In this document: in pieces, positions 16,143-24,437 of the stretch
Position numbering within the stretch: the first letter of the stretch is position 1
Layout of the letters: each line of letters opens with the position of its first letter
NCBI RefSeq assembly: GCF_001571365.1
Contig: NZ_BCTQ01000031.1
Location: 1 to 64,000, forward strand
Length of the DNA stretch: 64,000 bases
Reading direction: 5' to 3'
From: Achromobacter denitrificans NBRC 15125
Lineage (GTDB): Bacteria; Pseudomonadota; Gammaproteobacteria; Burkholderiales; Burkholderiaceae_B
Position numbers and translations under genes: made by a program
Notes under the pieces: generated by a model
Database searches by the model: none
Told to the model about the DNA's origin: nothing
The model's input: only the letters and a program-made list of their open reading frames with translations

Positions 16143-17645
16143 CTACAGCCAGCGCTCGAACATGCGCGAGAAAAACTCCATGTAGCGGTCGTCCACGCCC
16201 CGGGCCTTCCAGGCCTCGGGCGTGATGCGCACCGAATCGGCGACGTCGCGCTGGAACAGCGCCTCCATTTCGCCCGCGAACTCCGGCCCCAGCACCACCG
16301 CGTTGATCTCATAGTTCAACGCGAAACTGCGCCAGTCCATATTGCTCGAACCGACGGTGGACCACACGCCGTCCACCACCGCCGTCTTCGCGTGCAGCAA
16401 GGCATCGCGCCGCTCGTAGAGCTTCACGCCGGCGTCGAGCAGCTCGGTGTAGTGCGAGCGGCCGGCATGGAACACCAATGAGGAATCGCTGAAGCCGGGC
16501 AGCACCAGCACGACGTCCACGCCGCGCCGCGCGGCCGAGGTCAGGACGTCGATGAACGCGGGGTCGGGCACGAAGTACGCCATGGTGATGTGGATGGACT
16601 GCTGCGCGCTTTCGAACGCCGACATCAAGGTCAGGTAGACCGTGTAGCCATCGCTGCGGTCGGGCTGATTGGCCAGGATGCGCACGCTGGTCTTGCCCGA
16701 CGGCGGCGCCACGTAGGCATCGCCGCCCTTGATCGGGTCCTTGGACTGCGACTCCCAGCCTGCCCGGATGACCTCCTCCAGCTGCGCCACGGCGGGGCCC
16801 TCGATGCGCAGATGCGTATCGCGCCAGGGCGCGGCCCGGGCATCGCCGGCCGTCTGCGCGTCCGCCTTGCCGGCGTCCGCGCCCGGGCCCGAACCCGCCG
16901 CGGAACCGGAGCCTGGACTGGAACCCGAACTGGACCCCGGCGACGACTCGTACACGCTGCTGACGTTGATGCCGCCCAGGTAGCCTACCTTGCCGTCCAC
17001 CACCAGCACCTTGCGGTGGTTGCGCTGGTTGGGCGACCAGCCGGCGCGCGCGCTCGCCGGGTTGACCGGGTTGAAGACCTCCACCTGCACGCCCGCCTCG
17101 CGCAGGCGCTTGAACAAGTCATCGGAAGTCTTGATGGTGCCCACCGCGTCGACCATCAAGGACACTTCGGCCCCGCGGTTGCGCGCCGCGATCAGCGCCT
17201 CGGCGAAGCGCGCGCCCTCGGTGTCGTCATCGAAGATATAGGTTTCCATGTGCACGTAGCGGCGCGCCTGCGCGATGGAGCGCAACATGGCCTGGTAGGT
17301 GCCGGGCCCGTCGGCCAGGAGCCGGACGCGATTGCCCGCCACCAGCGGCGCGCCGCTGACCGCCTGTTCGACGGCCAGGTGCCGCGCCAGGAAGTCGTCC
17401 TTGGGCGTGCGCGGATCGGCGGCGATGCCTTGCCCGCGGCGGTAGCTCTCGACCGCCGCGTCGGCCGACAGGCTGGCCTGGGCCTTGCGCGCCTGCCGCT
17501 CCTCGGAGTCCGGCACGCTCGCGCAGGCCGCCAGCAGGGCGAGGCAGGCCAACGGAAGCGCCCGCGCCCACCGGCGGATGACGGACGGCCAGGAAAACGC
17601 CGCCGGGCGCGGCCAGGCCCGGCGCGCGGCCGTGGACGGCCTCAT
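16143..17645 (-). CDS. Phospholipase-D/cardiolipin-synthase-like lipoprotein
   Basis: A 500-residue protein with a long basic leader and a lipobox (LALLAAC, cysteine about residue 41). Two HKD active-site motifs identify the PLD superfamily: NHRKVLVVDGKVGYLGG (about 210-226) and LLHAKTAVVDG with VGSSNMDWRS (about 415-440). A Ser/Gly/Pro-rich low-complexity insert of roughly 35-40 residues follows the first HKD motif, before WRDTHLRIEG, where relatives are compact. Cardiolipin or other phosphatidyl transfer is likely, probably at the periplasmic face given the lipobox. No clear Shine-Dalgarno was seen, so the start is uncertain. Confidence 0.85.
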   Translation of the reverse strand: MRPSTAARRAWPRPAAFSWPSVIRRWARALPLACLALLAACASVPDSEERQARKAQASLSADAAVESYRRGQGIAADPRTPKDDFLARHLAVEQAVSGAPLVAGNRVRLLADGPGTYQAMLRSIAQARRYVHMETYIFDDDTEGARFAEALIAARNRGAEVSLMVDAVGTIKTSDDLFKRLREAGVQVEVFNPVNPASARAGWSPNQRNHRKVLVVDGKVGYLGGINVSSVYESSPGSSSGSSPGSGSAAGSGPGADAGKADAQTAGDARAAPWRDTHLRIEGPAVAQLEEVIRAGWESQSKDPIKGGDAYVAPPSGKTSVRILANQPDRSDGYTVYLTLMSAFESAQQSIHITMAYFVPDPAFIDVLTSAARRGVDVVLVLPGFSDSSLVFHAGRSHYTELLDAGVKLYERRDALLHAKTAVVDGVWSTVGSSNMDWRSFALNYEINAVVLGPEFAGEMEALFQRDVADSVRITPEAWKARGVDDRYMEFFSRMFERWL

Positions 17646-17656
17646 GATGCTCAGGC

Positions 17657-17992
17657 TTAGCGGCGGCCGCCCGACATCAGGCAGCAGCCCAGCAGCGCGC
17701 CGAGCAGCGCGGCCACGCCCACGGACTTCCAGGCATGCTCATGCACGTACTCGTCGGCATAGGCGGTGGCCCGGCGCGCGCGCTCGCGCGCCACGCCTTC
17801 CCACTCGCCGGCGGACGCCCGCGCCTCGGCCAGTTGGCGCCGCAGGCGCGAGCGGGCCTCTTCGATCTCGGAGCCCGTGTACGACGCCGTCGAGCGCAGC
17901 AGGTCTTCGGTGCCCGCCAGCAGTTCATGGAAGCTGTCGCTTACCCGTTCGCGGTGCAAAGCCATTTCGGCGCGTTGATGCTTTCGGTTCAT
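17657..17992 (-). CDS. DUF883/ElaB-YqjD-family protein
   Basis: A 111-residue protein with a long charged amphipathic helical region (about 10-85, Glu/Arg/Ala-rich) and a C-terminal hydrophobic segment (SVGVAALLGALLGCCLM). This is the layout of ElaB/YqjD/YgaM proteins, which are membrane-tethered by the C-terminal helix and, in E. coli, associate with stationary-phase ribosomes. The start has GGAGC nearby upstream. It lies 11 bp upstream of the PLD lipoprotein gene, suggesting co-transcription in an envelope or stress context. Confidence 0.85.
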   Translation of the reverse strand: MNRKHQRAEMALHRERVSDSFHELLAGTEDLLRSTASYTGSEIEEARSRLRRQLAEARASAGEWEGVARERARRATAYADEYVHEHAWKSVGVAALLGALLGCCLMSGGRR

Positions 17993-18335
17993 GGTCGCTC
18001 CTTGTGATTATTGGGGGGAGTCGGGCCTGCTCCGCCCGCGACGGCGGGTTCCGTCAGGCCACGCTCCTATTGTGGCGGCCATCCGCAAGCGCCGCCCGAG
18101 CTTTGGCAACCAGCCGTAAACCGATATTTCAGCCCGGACGCCCTGGCGGGGGACCCCGCTCCCGCAAGCCGCGTGCCGCCGCGGCAGGTCCCGCCCAAGC
18201 GTGCAGGGGCCTTGCCCGATTTCGTAAAAGTCCATTGCATTCAGCGGCTTATCGCTTGACACCGCAACCCCCCTCGCCGCCACAATAGACCTTTGCAATG
18301 CGCTTCAACCCGCCTCGAAAAAAGGAACTGAACGC
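17993..18335. other. 343-bp divergent control region between DUF883 and egtD
   Basis: No gene is seen. Towards egtD, TTGACA (18256-18261) and CACAAT (18281-18286) form a possible promoter with a long 19-bp spacer. AAGGAA sits just before the egtD ATG. Confidence 0.45.
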
Positions 18336-19313
18336 ATGGTTTCGCCTTCCGCCCTGTTTGCCCCCGCCGCACCGGAATTCATCGCGCAGCACCTGCAGCA
18401 TCCCAGCCCGGAGCAGCTCGAACTGCGCGACGGGCTGATGGACCATCCGGCCCACGTCGACCCCAAATTCCTGTACGACGCGCTCGGCTCGGCGCTCTTC
18501 ACCGCCATCACCCAATTGCCGGAGTACTACCCGACGAGGTGCGAAGCGGAGATCTTCCAGCGCCACGGCGGCGACATCGCCCGTCACATCGGCCCCGTGC
18601 AGTCGATGATCGACCTGGGCGCGGGCGATTGCGTCAAGGCCGAACGCCTCTTCCCCAGCCTGCGGCCGCGCCACTACGTGCCCATCGACATCTCCGCCGA
18701 CTACCTGGAGTCCGCGGTGCGCCGGCTGCGGCTCTCCTATCCCGGCTTGCAGATCACCGCCCTCGGGCAGGACTTCTCCCACGCGCTGGCGCTGCCCCCC
18801 AGCGTCCCGGCCGAGCAGCGCCTGTTCTTCTATCCCGGCTCCAGCATCGGCAACCTGAGCCCCGAGGACGCCCGCGCCATGCTGCAGCGGATCCGCGGCC
18901 AGTGCGAGGGCGGCGGCCTGCTGGTCGGCGTGGACCGCGTGAAGTCCAGGCAAGTGCTGGAACCCGCCTACGACGACGCGCTGCACCTCACCGCGGCCTT
19001 CAACCTGAACCTGCTGCGGCACGTAAACAGCCTGCTGGACGCCGATTTCGACGTCGAGGACTGGCGCCACGTCGCGCTCTTCAATAGCGCCCGCTCGCGC
19101 ATCGAAATGCACCTGGAAGCGCAGCGCGCGGTGCGCGTGGCCTGGCCTGGCGGCCAACGCGAGTTCAGCGCCGGCGAACGCATCCACACCGAGAATTCCT
19201 ACAAATTCACGCCGCAGTCCTTTGCCGACCTGCTCGCCAGCGCCGGCTATCGCGACGTGGCGCACTGGTCGGATTCGCGCGGCTGGTTCTCGATTTTCAG
19301 CGCCCGCGCCTGA
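18336..19313 (+). CDS. egtD: L-histidine N-alpha-methyltransferase EgtD
   Basis: A 325-residue SAM-dependent enzyme that trimethylates histidine to hercynine, the first step of ergothioneine synthesis. Seen are FLYDALGSALFTAITQLPEY at the start of the fold (the family's substrate-cap entry), the SAM motif MIDLGAGDCVKA (about residue 90), IDISADYLE, FYPGSSIGNLSPEDA (about 165-180), VGVDRVKS and the histidine-pocket ENSYKFT near the C-terminus. Length agrees with characterised EgtD (about 320). The AAGGAA ribosome site is well placed. egtB follows after 35 bp in the same direction. Confidence 0.95.
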   Translation: MVSPSALFAPAAPEFIAQHLQHPSPEQLELRDGLMDHPAHVDPKFLYDALGSALFTAITQLPEYYPTRCEAEIFQRHGGDIARHIGPVQSMIDLGAGDCVKAERLFPSLRPRHYVPIDISADYLESAVRRLRLSYPGLQITALGQDFSHALALPPSVPAEQRLFFYPGSSIGNLSPEDARAMLQRIRGQCEGGGLLVGVDRVKSRQVLEPAYDDALHLTAAFNLNLLRHVNSLLDADFDVEDWRHVALFNSARSRIEMHLEAQRAVRVAWPGGQREFSAGERIHTENSYKFTPQSFADLLASAGYRDVAHWSDSRGWFSIFSARA

Positions 19314-19348
19314 GGCGGGCTTTCCCGACACGCCACTGGAGGATCGCC

Positions 19349-20665
19349 ATGGAACCTGCGTGCCTGCTGACCCACCCCGCCACCGGACCGTACGCGGCCG
19401 GCCAGGCCGGCCAGCACGACCGGTACGACGCCGTGCGCTCGACCAGCACCGCGCTCGCCGCGCCCCTGAGCCCGGAGGATTGCCAGGTGCAGTCCATGCC
19501 GGATTGCAGCCCGGTGAAATGGCATCTGGCGCACACCACCTGGTTCTTCGAGACCTTCCTGCTGACACGCTTCCACCCCGCGTACGCGATCTTCCATCCG
19601 CAGTACCGCATGCTGTTCAACTCCTATTACAACGCCATCGGCGCCAAGCATCCGCGCCCGCGGCGCGGCCTGCTCTCGCGCCCCGCGCTCGCCGAGGTGC
19701 AGCAATACCGCCAGCACGTCGACGGCGCCATGCACGAGCTGATCTCGCGCCTGGGTGGCAACGATCCGGAGTTCGACGCCTTGCTGGAACTCGGCCTGAA
19801 CCATGAGCAGCAGCACCAGGAACTGATCCTGACCGACCTCAAGCACATGCTGTCGGCCAATCCCCTGCGGCCGGCCTACGTCGCGCCCGGCGCGCCCGCC
19901 CTGCCCCCGGCCACCGCCGCCGGCTGGACGCGCTATGCCGGCGGCATCACGCGCATCGGCCACGACGGGCGCGGCTTCGGCTTCGACAACGAAGGCCCCG
20001 CGCACGAGGTGCTGCTGGCCCCCTTCCACCTGGCCGACCGACTCGTCACGCAGCACGAATACCTGGCCTTCATCCGGGACGGCGGCTACAAGCGGCCCGA
20101 GCTGTGGCTGTCCCTGGGCTGGGACCTCGTCTGCGCCGAGGGATGGCAGGCGCCGCTCTACTGGGAACGCCAGCGCGACGAGTGGCGCCTCTTCACGCTG
20201 CGCGGCATGCAGGACCTGGAGCTGCAGGCGCCGGTCACGCACGTCAGCTACTTCGAGGCCGATGCCTACGCTCGCTGGGCCCGCGTGCGGCTGCCGCGCG
20301 AAGCGGAATGGGAACACGCCGCCCGCCAGTTGCCCGAGGACGCCCTGGCCAGCCGCGCCAACATGCTCGAAAACGGCCACCTGGATCCCCGCCCCGCCCC
20401 CACGCGCAACGGCTCGGGCGGCCCGGTGCAGCTTTTCGGCGACGCCTGGGAATGGACCGCCAGCGCGTACGACGCCTACCCCGGCTTCAAGCCGGACACC
20501 GGCGCCGTCGGCGAGTACAACGGCAAGTTCATGTGCGGCCAGTACGTGTTGCGAGGCGGTTCCTGCGCCACGCCCCGCGACCACATCCGCCCGAGCTACC
20601 GCAATTTTTTCCCGCCCGACGCCCGCTGGCAGTTCTCCGGCATCCGCCTGGCGCGGGACGCCTGA
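19349..20665 (+). CDS. egtB: Ergothioneine biosynthesis sulfoxide synthase EgtB
   Basis: A 438-residue non-haem iron enzyme that joins hercynine to cysteine or gamma-glutamylcysteine with O2, giving the sulfoxide intermediate. Domains: N-terminal DinB-like four-helix domain with iron ligands in KWHLAHTTWFFET (H59/H62) and the HEQQHQE motif (about 150-157), then a C-terminal formylglycine-generating/sulfatase-modifying domain (about 200-435) with WEWTAS and CATPRDHIRPSYRNFFPP. GGAGG precedes the ATG. With egtD it forms a two-gene unit; egtA, egtC and egtE are not adjacent. Confidence 0.95.
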   Translation: MEPACLLTHPATGPYAAGQAGQHDRYDAVRSTSTALAAPLSPEDCQVQSMPDCSPVKWHLAHTTWFFETFLLTRFHPAYAIFHPQYRMLFNSYYNAIGAKHPRPRRGLLSRPALAEVQQYRQHVDGAMHELISRLGGNDPEFDALLELGLNHEQQHQELILTDLKHMLSANPLRPAYVAPGAPALPPATAAGWTRYAGGITRIGHDGRGFGFDNEGPAHEVLLAPFHLADRLVTQHEYLAFIRDGGYKRPELWLSLGWDLVCAEGWQAPLYWERQRDEWRLFTLRGMQDLELQAPVTHVSYFEADAYARWARVRLPREAEWEHAARQLPEDALASRANMLENGHLDPRPAPTRNGSGGPVQLFGDAWEWTASAYDAYPGFKPDTGAVGEYNGKFMCGQYVLRGGSCATPRDHIRPSYRNFFPPDARWQFSGIRLARDA

Positions 20666-20778
20666 AACGCCGCCCGAAGATTTAGATGACGCGCCGCTTG
20701 CATCACGCAAAAACTTCATGCTAGAATTTCGTTCTTCGTTGATCACCGCTTGCAACGCAATAGCGAGTGAAACGACGT

Positions 20779-20855
20779 GGCGCATTAGCTCAGCCGGTTA
20801 GAGCGACGGAATCATAATCCGCAGGTCCCCTGTTCGAATCAGGGATGCGCCACCA
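20779..20855 (+). tRNA. tRNA-Met (anticodon CAU)
   Basis: A 77-nt cloverleaf: acceptor GGCGCAT/ATGCGCC, D-arm TAGCTCAGCCGGTTAGAG, anticodon loop AATCATAATC with CAT, T-arm CTGTTCGAATCAG and encoded CCA. It is taken as elongator Met. A lysidine-modified tRNA-Ile2 also has CAU in the gene, so the identity is less certain than the tRNA call. Confidence 0.9.
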
Positions 20856-20871
20856 AAGAATTGCAAAAAAA

Positions 20872-20902
20872 GGCCCTCGCACCAGCGAGGGCCTTTTGTT
20901 TT
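20872..20902 (+). terminator. Terminator after tRNA-Met
   Basis: GGCCCTCGC-ACCA-GCGAGGGCC followed by TTTTGTTTT. A preceding A7 run allows use from the other side by the minus-strand membrane-protein gene. Confidence 0.9.
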
Positions 20903-20938
20903 CCGCTCAAGGCTTTTTTCCACTCAAGGGCGTTACGC

Positions 20939-21847
20939 TCAAAGCTTGTAGGGCAGATCGCGGCGCCTGCCGCCCCAGGTTGCCGCCAGGCTGGCCACGA
21001 ACGCGCCGATCAGCATCGACGCGAAACCCCACAGCGCGAATGCGGCCGCGGCCTTGCGCGCGCTGTCGGCGGCCTCCTTGGCCTTCTGGCGGGCCTCGTC
21101 GGCCGCCTTCTTCGCATCCTGGATCGCCTGCTCGACGCGGCGCTGCGCCACCACGGGCTCGATGCCGGCCTGCGCCGCCACCACTTTCGCCACGTAGTCG
21201 CGGTCCTCGGGCGTCATGTTGCCGCGCGCCAAGCTCATCGCCACGATGCGCCCGACTTCGGCGCGGGCGCCGGCCCGGTCGCCGCCGGCATCGGGACGGT
21301 CGCTCCTGAGCAGCACGTCGGCGAAATACTCGCTCGCCTGCCCCCTGGCGCCGCCGCTACCCGCCGCGGCGGTGGCGGTCGCCGCGGCGCCCGCGCCCGC
21401 CGCCACCGTCGCTCCCGTCTTCGCCACGCCGGAAGCCAGCGAGGCCAGGGAAGCGCCCAGCAGCGCCGCGCTCACTACCGCGCTCAACGCCCACACCAGA
21501 AAGCCATGCGCCGTGTCGCGGAAGTAGATTTCGTCCGAATGCGTGTCGACCCACTTGGTGCGCAGGCGGCCCGCGACGTAGCCGGCAATGCCGTAGGCCA
21601 CGATCTGGGTGAACAGCATCCAGGCGATGACGCCGATGCCGACGGCCGGCGCCGACAGCCCTTCGTCACCCCAGGGCGATACGGAAAGAAAGCCCAGCCC
21701 CGCGCCGCCGGCGAACAAGGCCAGCGATAGCGCCGCGGCGATGACCGCTCCGGCGAGTACGGCCGCCCACGATACCGCCGAGACCGCGGATTCGCGCGCC
21801 GGCACGCCGTCGGGATAGGGTTGGTTCAACATCGATGGGTTTTCCAT
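20939..21847 (-). CDS. Conserved hypothetical membrane protein (PhnA-like annotation group)
   Basis: A 302-residue protein with hydrophobic segments at about 25-50 (VSWAAVLAGAVIAAALSLALF), 65-90 and 110-150, an Ala/Gly-rich region, a charged helical region with KKAADEARQKAKEAADSARK (about 235-265), and a final helix ending WGGRRRDLPYKL. SAVSWAAVLAGA followed by GLGFLSVSPWG is typical of a widespread family sometimes labelled PhnA-like; I know of no established function. I chose the ATG at 21847, preceded by GGAAGAG. It heads a row of small minus-strand genes. Confidence 0.75.
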   Translation of the reverse strand: MENPSMLNQPYPDGVPARESAVSAVSWAAVLAGAVIAAALSLALFAGGAGLGFLSVSPWGDEGLSAPAVGIGVIAWMLFTQIVAYGIAGYVAGRLRTKWVDTHSDEIYFRDTAHGFLVWALSAVVSAALLGASLASLASGVAKTGATVAAGAGAAATATAAAGSGGARGQASEYFADVLLRSDRPDAGGDRAGARAEVGRIVAMSLARGNMTPEDRDYVAKVVAAQAGIEPVVAQRRVEQAIQDAKKAADEARQKAKEAADSARKAAAAFALWGFASMLIGAFVASLAATWGGRRRDLPYKL

Positions 21848-21908
21848 GGACTCTTCCTTGTTCGTTGCCTGGCGGCGACCCCGCCGCCTCGGCAGGTAAG
21901 GGCCGGCC

Positions 21909-21983
21909 TCAATGCCAGAAAAGCGCCAGCAGGATGATGATGGGGATAGGTACGCCAAGCAGCCACAGAAGGATCGAACGCAT
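21909..21983 (-). CDS. 24-residue single-helix membrane peptide
   Basis: A very short gene encoding one hydrophobic helix (MRSILLWLLGVPIPIIILL then ALFWH). AAGGAG stands 7 bases before the ATG, and the stop is followed by the next unit. The VPIPIIILL core resembles small conserved peptides I recall from proteobacterial genomes, with no known function. It lies upstream of the membrane-protein gene at 20939-21847 on the same strand and could be co-transcribed. Confidence 0.65.
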   Translation of the reverse strand: MRSILLWLLGVPIPIIILLALFWH

Positions 21984-22030
21984 GGCAGTCTCCTTGCGTG
22001 AATCGCGCGTTGCGCGCGGGTGGGCGACGG

Positions 22031-22222
22031 TCAGGCCAGGTCTATCGTGCGCGGATCGCTGGGATCCGGCCTGGGCGGAAAGGCGGGAGTGTCGTCGGGA
22101 TCCTCCGGCGGCGGTTCCGGCACGGGCACGGAATCGTCGGGCGGCAGGTTGCCGGGAAGCGCGGGATCGTCCGGCGGCAGGTCGTCGGGCAAGCCGGGTT
22201 CTCGATGCGTGGGCTGGGACAT
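22031..22222 (-). CDS. Small Pro/Asp-rich hypothetical protein
   Basis: A 63-residue acidic protein with repeated LPPDDP-like motifs (LPDDLPPDDPALPGNLPPDD) and PEPPPEDPDDTP, so almost certainly disordered. GGAG is positioned about 9 bases before the ATG. No signal peptide or membrane segment is seen. The repetitive composition makes the coding call less secure; the placement between two other small genes on the same strand supports it. Confidence 0.5.
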   Translation of the reverse strand: MSQPTHREPGLPDDLPPDDPALPGNLPPDDSVPVPEPPPEDPDDTPAFPPRPDPSDPRTIDLA

Positions 22223-22361
22223 GGCGGGATCTCCTCGATCGGCGCAGGATGCGCTCGCGCCTTTCCAGCAAATCGCGTTCCCGGCGCTTGCGGGCCGGCG
22301 CTGGCCGCAAGCGCGCGCCGCCTTGGGCGACGGCCCTGTCGCCGCCTGGGCGGCGGCCGTT

Positions 22362-22613
22362 TCAAGGCTTGGGCTTGCCGTCCTTGGCCGGTTCCGGGCC
22401 GGCCGGGTCGCTCTTGCCCAGGAAATTCACGACGGCGGCCTTCCCCGCCACGGAAGCCTCGTCCTGGCTGCCGTAGCGCTTTTCGGAATAATTGGTGCTG
22501 CGCACATTACCGCTGTCGGGGTCGAACAAGGTGATGATCCAGGCGAACTCGCCGGGCATCAATTGCCGGACCTGCAGCGTCGCCCGCGTACCAGGGCGCA
22601 ATTTCTGCGGCAT
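22362..22613 (-). CDS. Small hypothetical protein
   Basis: 83 residues from the ATG giving MPQKLRPGTRATLQVRQL, preceded by AGAGG at 7 bases; a longer in-frame start at 22646 lacks a ribosome site. The middle, FAWIITLFDPDSGNV followed by NYSEKRYGSQDEASVAG, looks like a compact beta-strand plus helix module with a disordered Pro/Lys tail. Family not recognised. Confidence 0.55.
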   Translation of the reverse strand: MPQKLRPGTRATLQVRQLMPGEFAWIITLFDPDSGNVRSTNYSEKRYGSQDEASVAGKAAVVNFLGKSDPAGPEPAKDGKPKP

Positions 22614-22869
22614 CTGGCGGCCTCTTGATTGATTCGACGTCGCCATCGTAGCGCAAACCCGGCGCTGCCACGACCTCCTCGCGAACGATCCGAAATGCTG
22701 CGTTCGCACATGAAATCCATGCTGCGCGCCCCGCGGCTAATACGCCACAAACCGCGCCGAGCGCCAGGAAAACCCTAGGGCCCGCCGCGCGATTACAGGC
22801 GCACAATCATTACAAACTAGACCGCAAAGCGGCGCCGAATCCCTTTAATCAGGCGAGGACGGAGACAAC

Positions 22870-23055
22870 ATGACTCACGTAGCAGTGGTTATCAGCTGTT
22901 TGATGGTTATGGGTATCGTCGCGTTGGTGATTCAAACGATTCAAAGCGCAGGGCCCGAGCCCTGGCTGAAGATATCGGCGGCGATCGTCAGTTCCCTGTT
23001 CGCTTCGCTTCTGCTGATCCCGCTGGGATACGCGGTCGCGCAATCCGTGCTCTGA
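22870..23055 (+). CDS. Small two-helix membrane protein
   Basis: 61 residues with two hydrophobic helices (about 4-26, VVISCLMVMGIVALVIQTI; and about 35-58, ISAAIVSSLFASLLLIPLGY) joined by a short polar turn. GGACGGAGA precedes the ATG by about 5-9 bases. Family not recognised. It ends 37 bp from the 3' end of the opposing YddG-like gene. Confidence 0.65.
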   Translation: MTHVAVVISCLMVMGIVALVIQTIQSAGPEPWLKISAAIVSSLFASLLLIPLGYAVAQSVL

Positions 23056-23092
23056 TCGAGCGATTCCTTTTTTCATGACGGCACGCCCGGAA

Positions 23093-24001
23093 CTACCCGT
23101 TCCGGGCAGCCTTGCCGCGCGTTGCCGCCCAACAGATCAGCGAACCGGCGGTGACCATGGCCACCCCTTGCCAGAAGGCCGGGGCCAGCCGGGTCGTTAG
23201 CCACACGGCCGCGAAGAAGGTCGAGAAGACGGGCGTGAAGTACGAAGCCGTGGCCAGCAAGGTCAGGTTGCCTTTGAGTATTCCCACGTTCCACAGCGCA
23301 TAGCCTGCCGCCATCGCGCCGCCGGTCACGCACAGTTCAAGCGTGGCGGGCCAGGTGAACGCCAGCGCGGGCTCGTCGCCAAGCAGATACTTGGCCCACA
23401 AGGCCACCGCGGTCAGCATGAAAAACAAGGTGACTCCGTTCTTGCCGTCGGCGTAGCGGCGCGTCACATTGCAGTACAGCGCCCAGATGACGGCGCCGCT
23501 GAAAGCCAGTCCGTAGCTGAGGGGATTGCTGGAGACGTTGGCCACGGTGCGTTCCCACGACAGTCCTCCCGACCCGCCGACCACCCAGACGATGCCGCCC
23601 AGCGATAGCAGGATGCCGGGCGCCACCCAGGCGTTGGCGCGCTGGCCGTTGATCAGCATCGCCAGGATGACCGTGAAGCATGGCCACAGATAGTTGACGA
23701 TGCCCAGCTCGATCGCCTGCCCTCGGTTGGCCGCGAAGCCCAGGGAAAGCGACAGGCAGATCTCGTAGGCCACGAAAAGCAGGCTGCCGACGATGAGGTA
23801 GGACCGCGGAAAGGTCCGCAATCTGGGGAGTCCCAGCAACAGCACCAGGAAGATGGAGCCCGTCGTATAGATGAGGGCGGCCCCGCCGACGGGGCCGAAG
23901 CTTTCGCTGACGCTGCGGATCAAACCAACCACCGTGCCCCACAGCAGCACCGCCAGCAAACCCAGGGAAGTGGCCGTATTCCGGCCGAAAGAAAATTGCA
24001 T
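23093..24001 (-). CDS. yddG: YddG-type aromatic amino acid exporter (DMT/EamA)
   Basis: A 302-residue permease with ten helices in two EamA repeats. SLGLLAVLLWGTVVGLIRSV at the start, LSLGFAANRGQAIELGIVNYLWPC in the third/fourth helices and WNVGILKGNLTLLATASYFTPVFST match the YddG group, which exports Phe, Tyr and Trp and whose structure defined the DMT fold. The start at 24001 is chosen because upstream codons encode no membrane protein. Substrate assignment is by family. It is monocistronic. Confidence 0.83.
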   Translation of the reverse strand: MQFSFGRNTATSLGLLAVLLWGTVVGLIRSVSESFGPVGGAALIYTTGSIFLVLLLGLPRLRTFPRSYLIVGSLLFVAYEICLSLSLGFAANRGQAIELGIVNYLWPCFTVILAMLINGQRANAWVAPGILLSLGGIVWVVGGSGGLSWERTVANVSSNPLSYGLAFSGAVIWALYCNVTRRYADGKNGVTLFFMLTAVALWAKYLLGDEPALAFTWPATLELCVTGGAMAAGYALWNVGILKGNLTLLATASYFTPVFSTFFAAVWLTTRLAPAFWQGVAMVTAGSLICWAATRGKAARNG

Positions 24002-24163
24002 TACCGTTTCCGATTGCCCGTCGTTGTCCGCGCTGCGCCTCGGACGCCAAGCCGGGCAGTGTAGCGAAAACCCGGACGCCCCCGGGCGCCCCGCAAGCCT
24101 GCGGGGCGGCAGTGGCCGAAAGCGACGCCGTCGCCCAGGCAAACAAATGGGAGAGAAAGCCGC

Positions 24164-24406
24164 ATGACCATATCGATACGCAGATTGAGCGACGTGCTCG
24201 CCAGCACGGAATCGGGCCGGCTCTATCGGATAGAGGTGTTCCTGCAGGCCGATGGCTCGGGCGCCGCGGCACGTCCGCCCGATCCGGCGCGCTACATTCT
24301 CCGAACCTCCGACGGCGAGCGCGTGCACCTGCTGGACCGCAACCGCTATCGCCTGACCTCGGGCGAAGTCCTGACCGCCCTGTCGCCCTCCAGTTCCGAA
24401 GGCTAG
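24164..24406 (+). CDS. Small hypothetical protein
   Basis: 80 residues, preceded by GGGAGAG. It has alternating polar/hydrophobic strands (GRLYRIEVFLQADGSG, then ARYILRTSDGERVHLL) that suggest a small beta-rich domain, then LDRNRYRLTSGEVLTAL. No motif is recognised. It sits between yddG and the diguanylate cyclase, converging with the latter. Confidence 0.6.
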   Translation: MTISIRRLSDVLASTESGRLYRIEVFLQADGSGAAARPPDPARYILRTSDGERVHLLDRNRYRLTSGEVLTALSPSSSEG

Positions 24407-24437
24407 GCCGCCTTTCCAACGCAAGCGGCAGGCGGCG

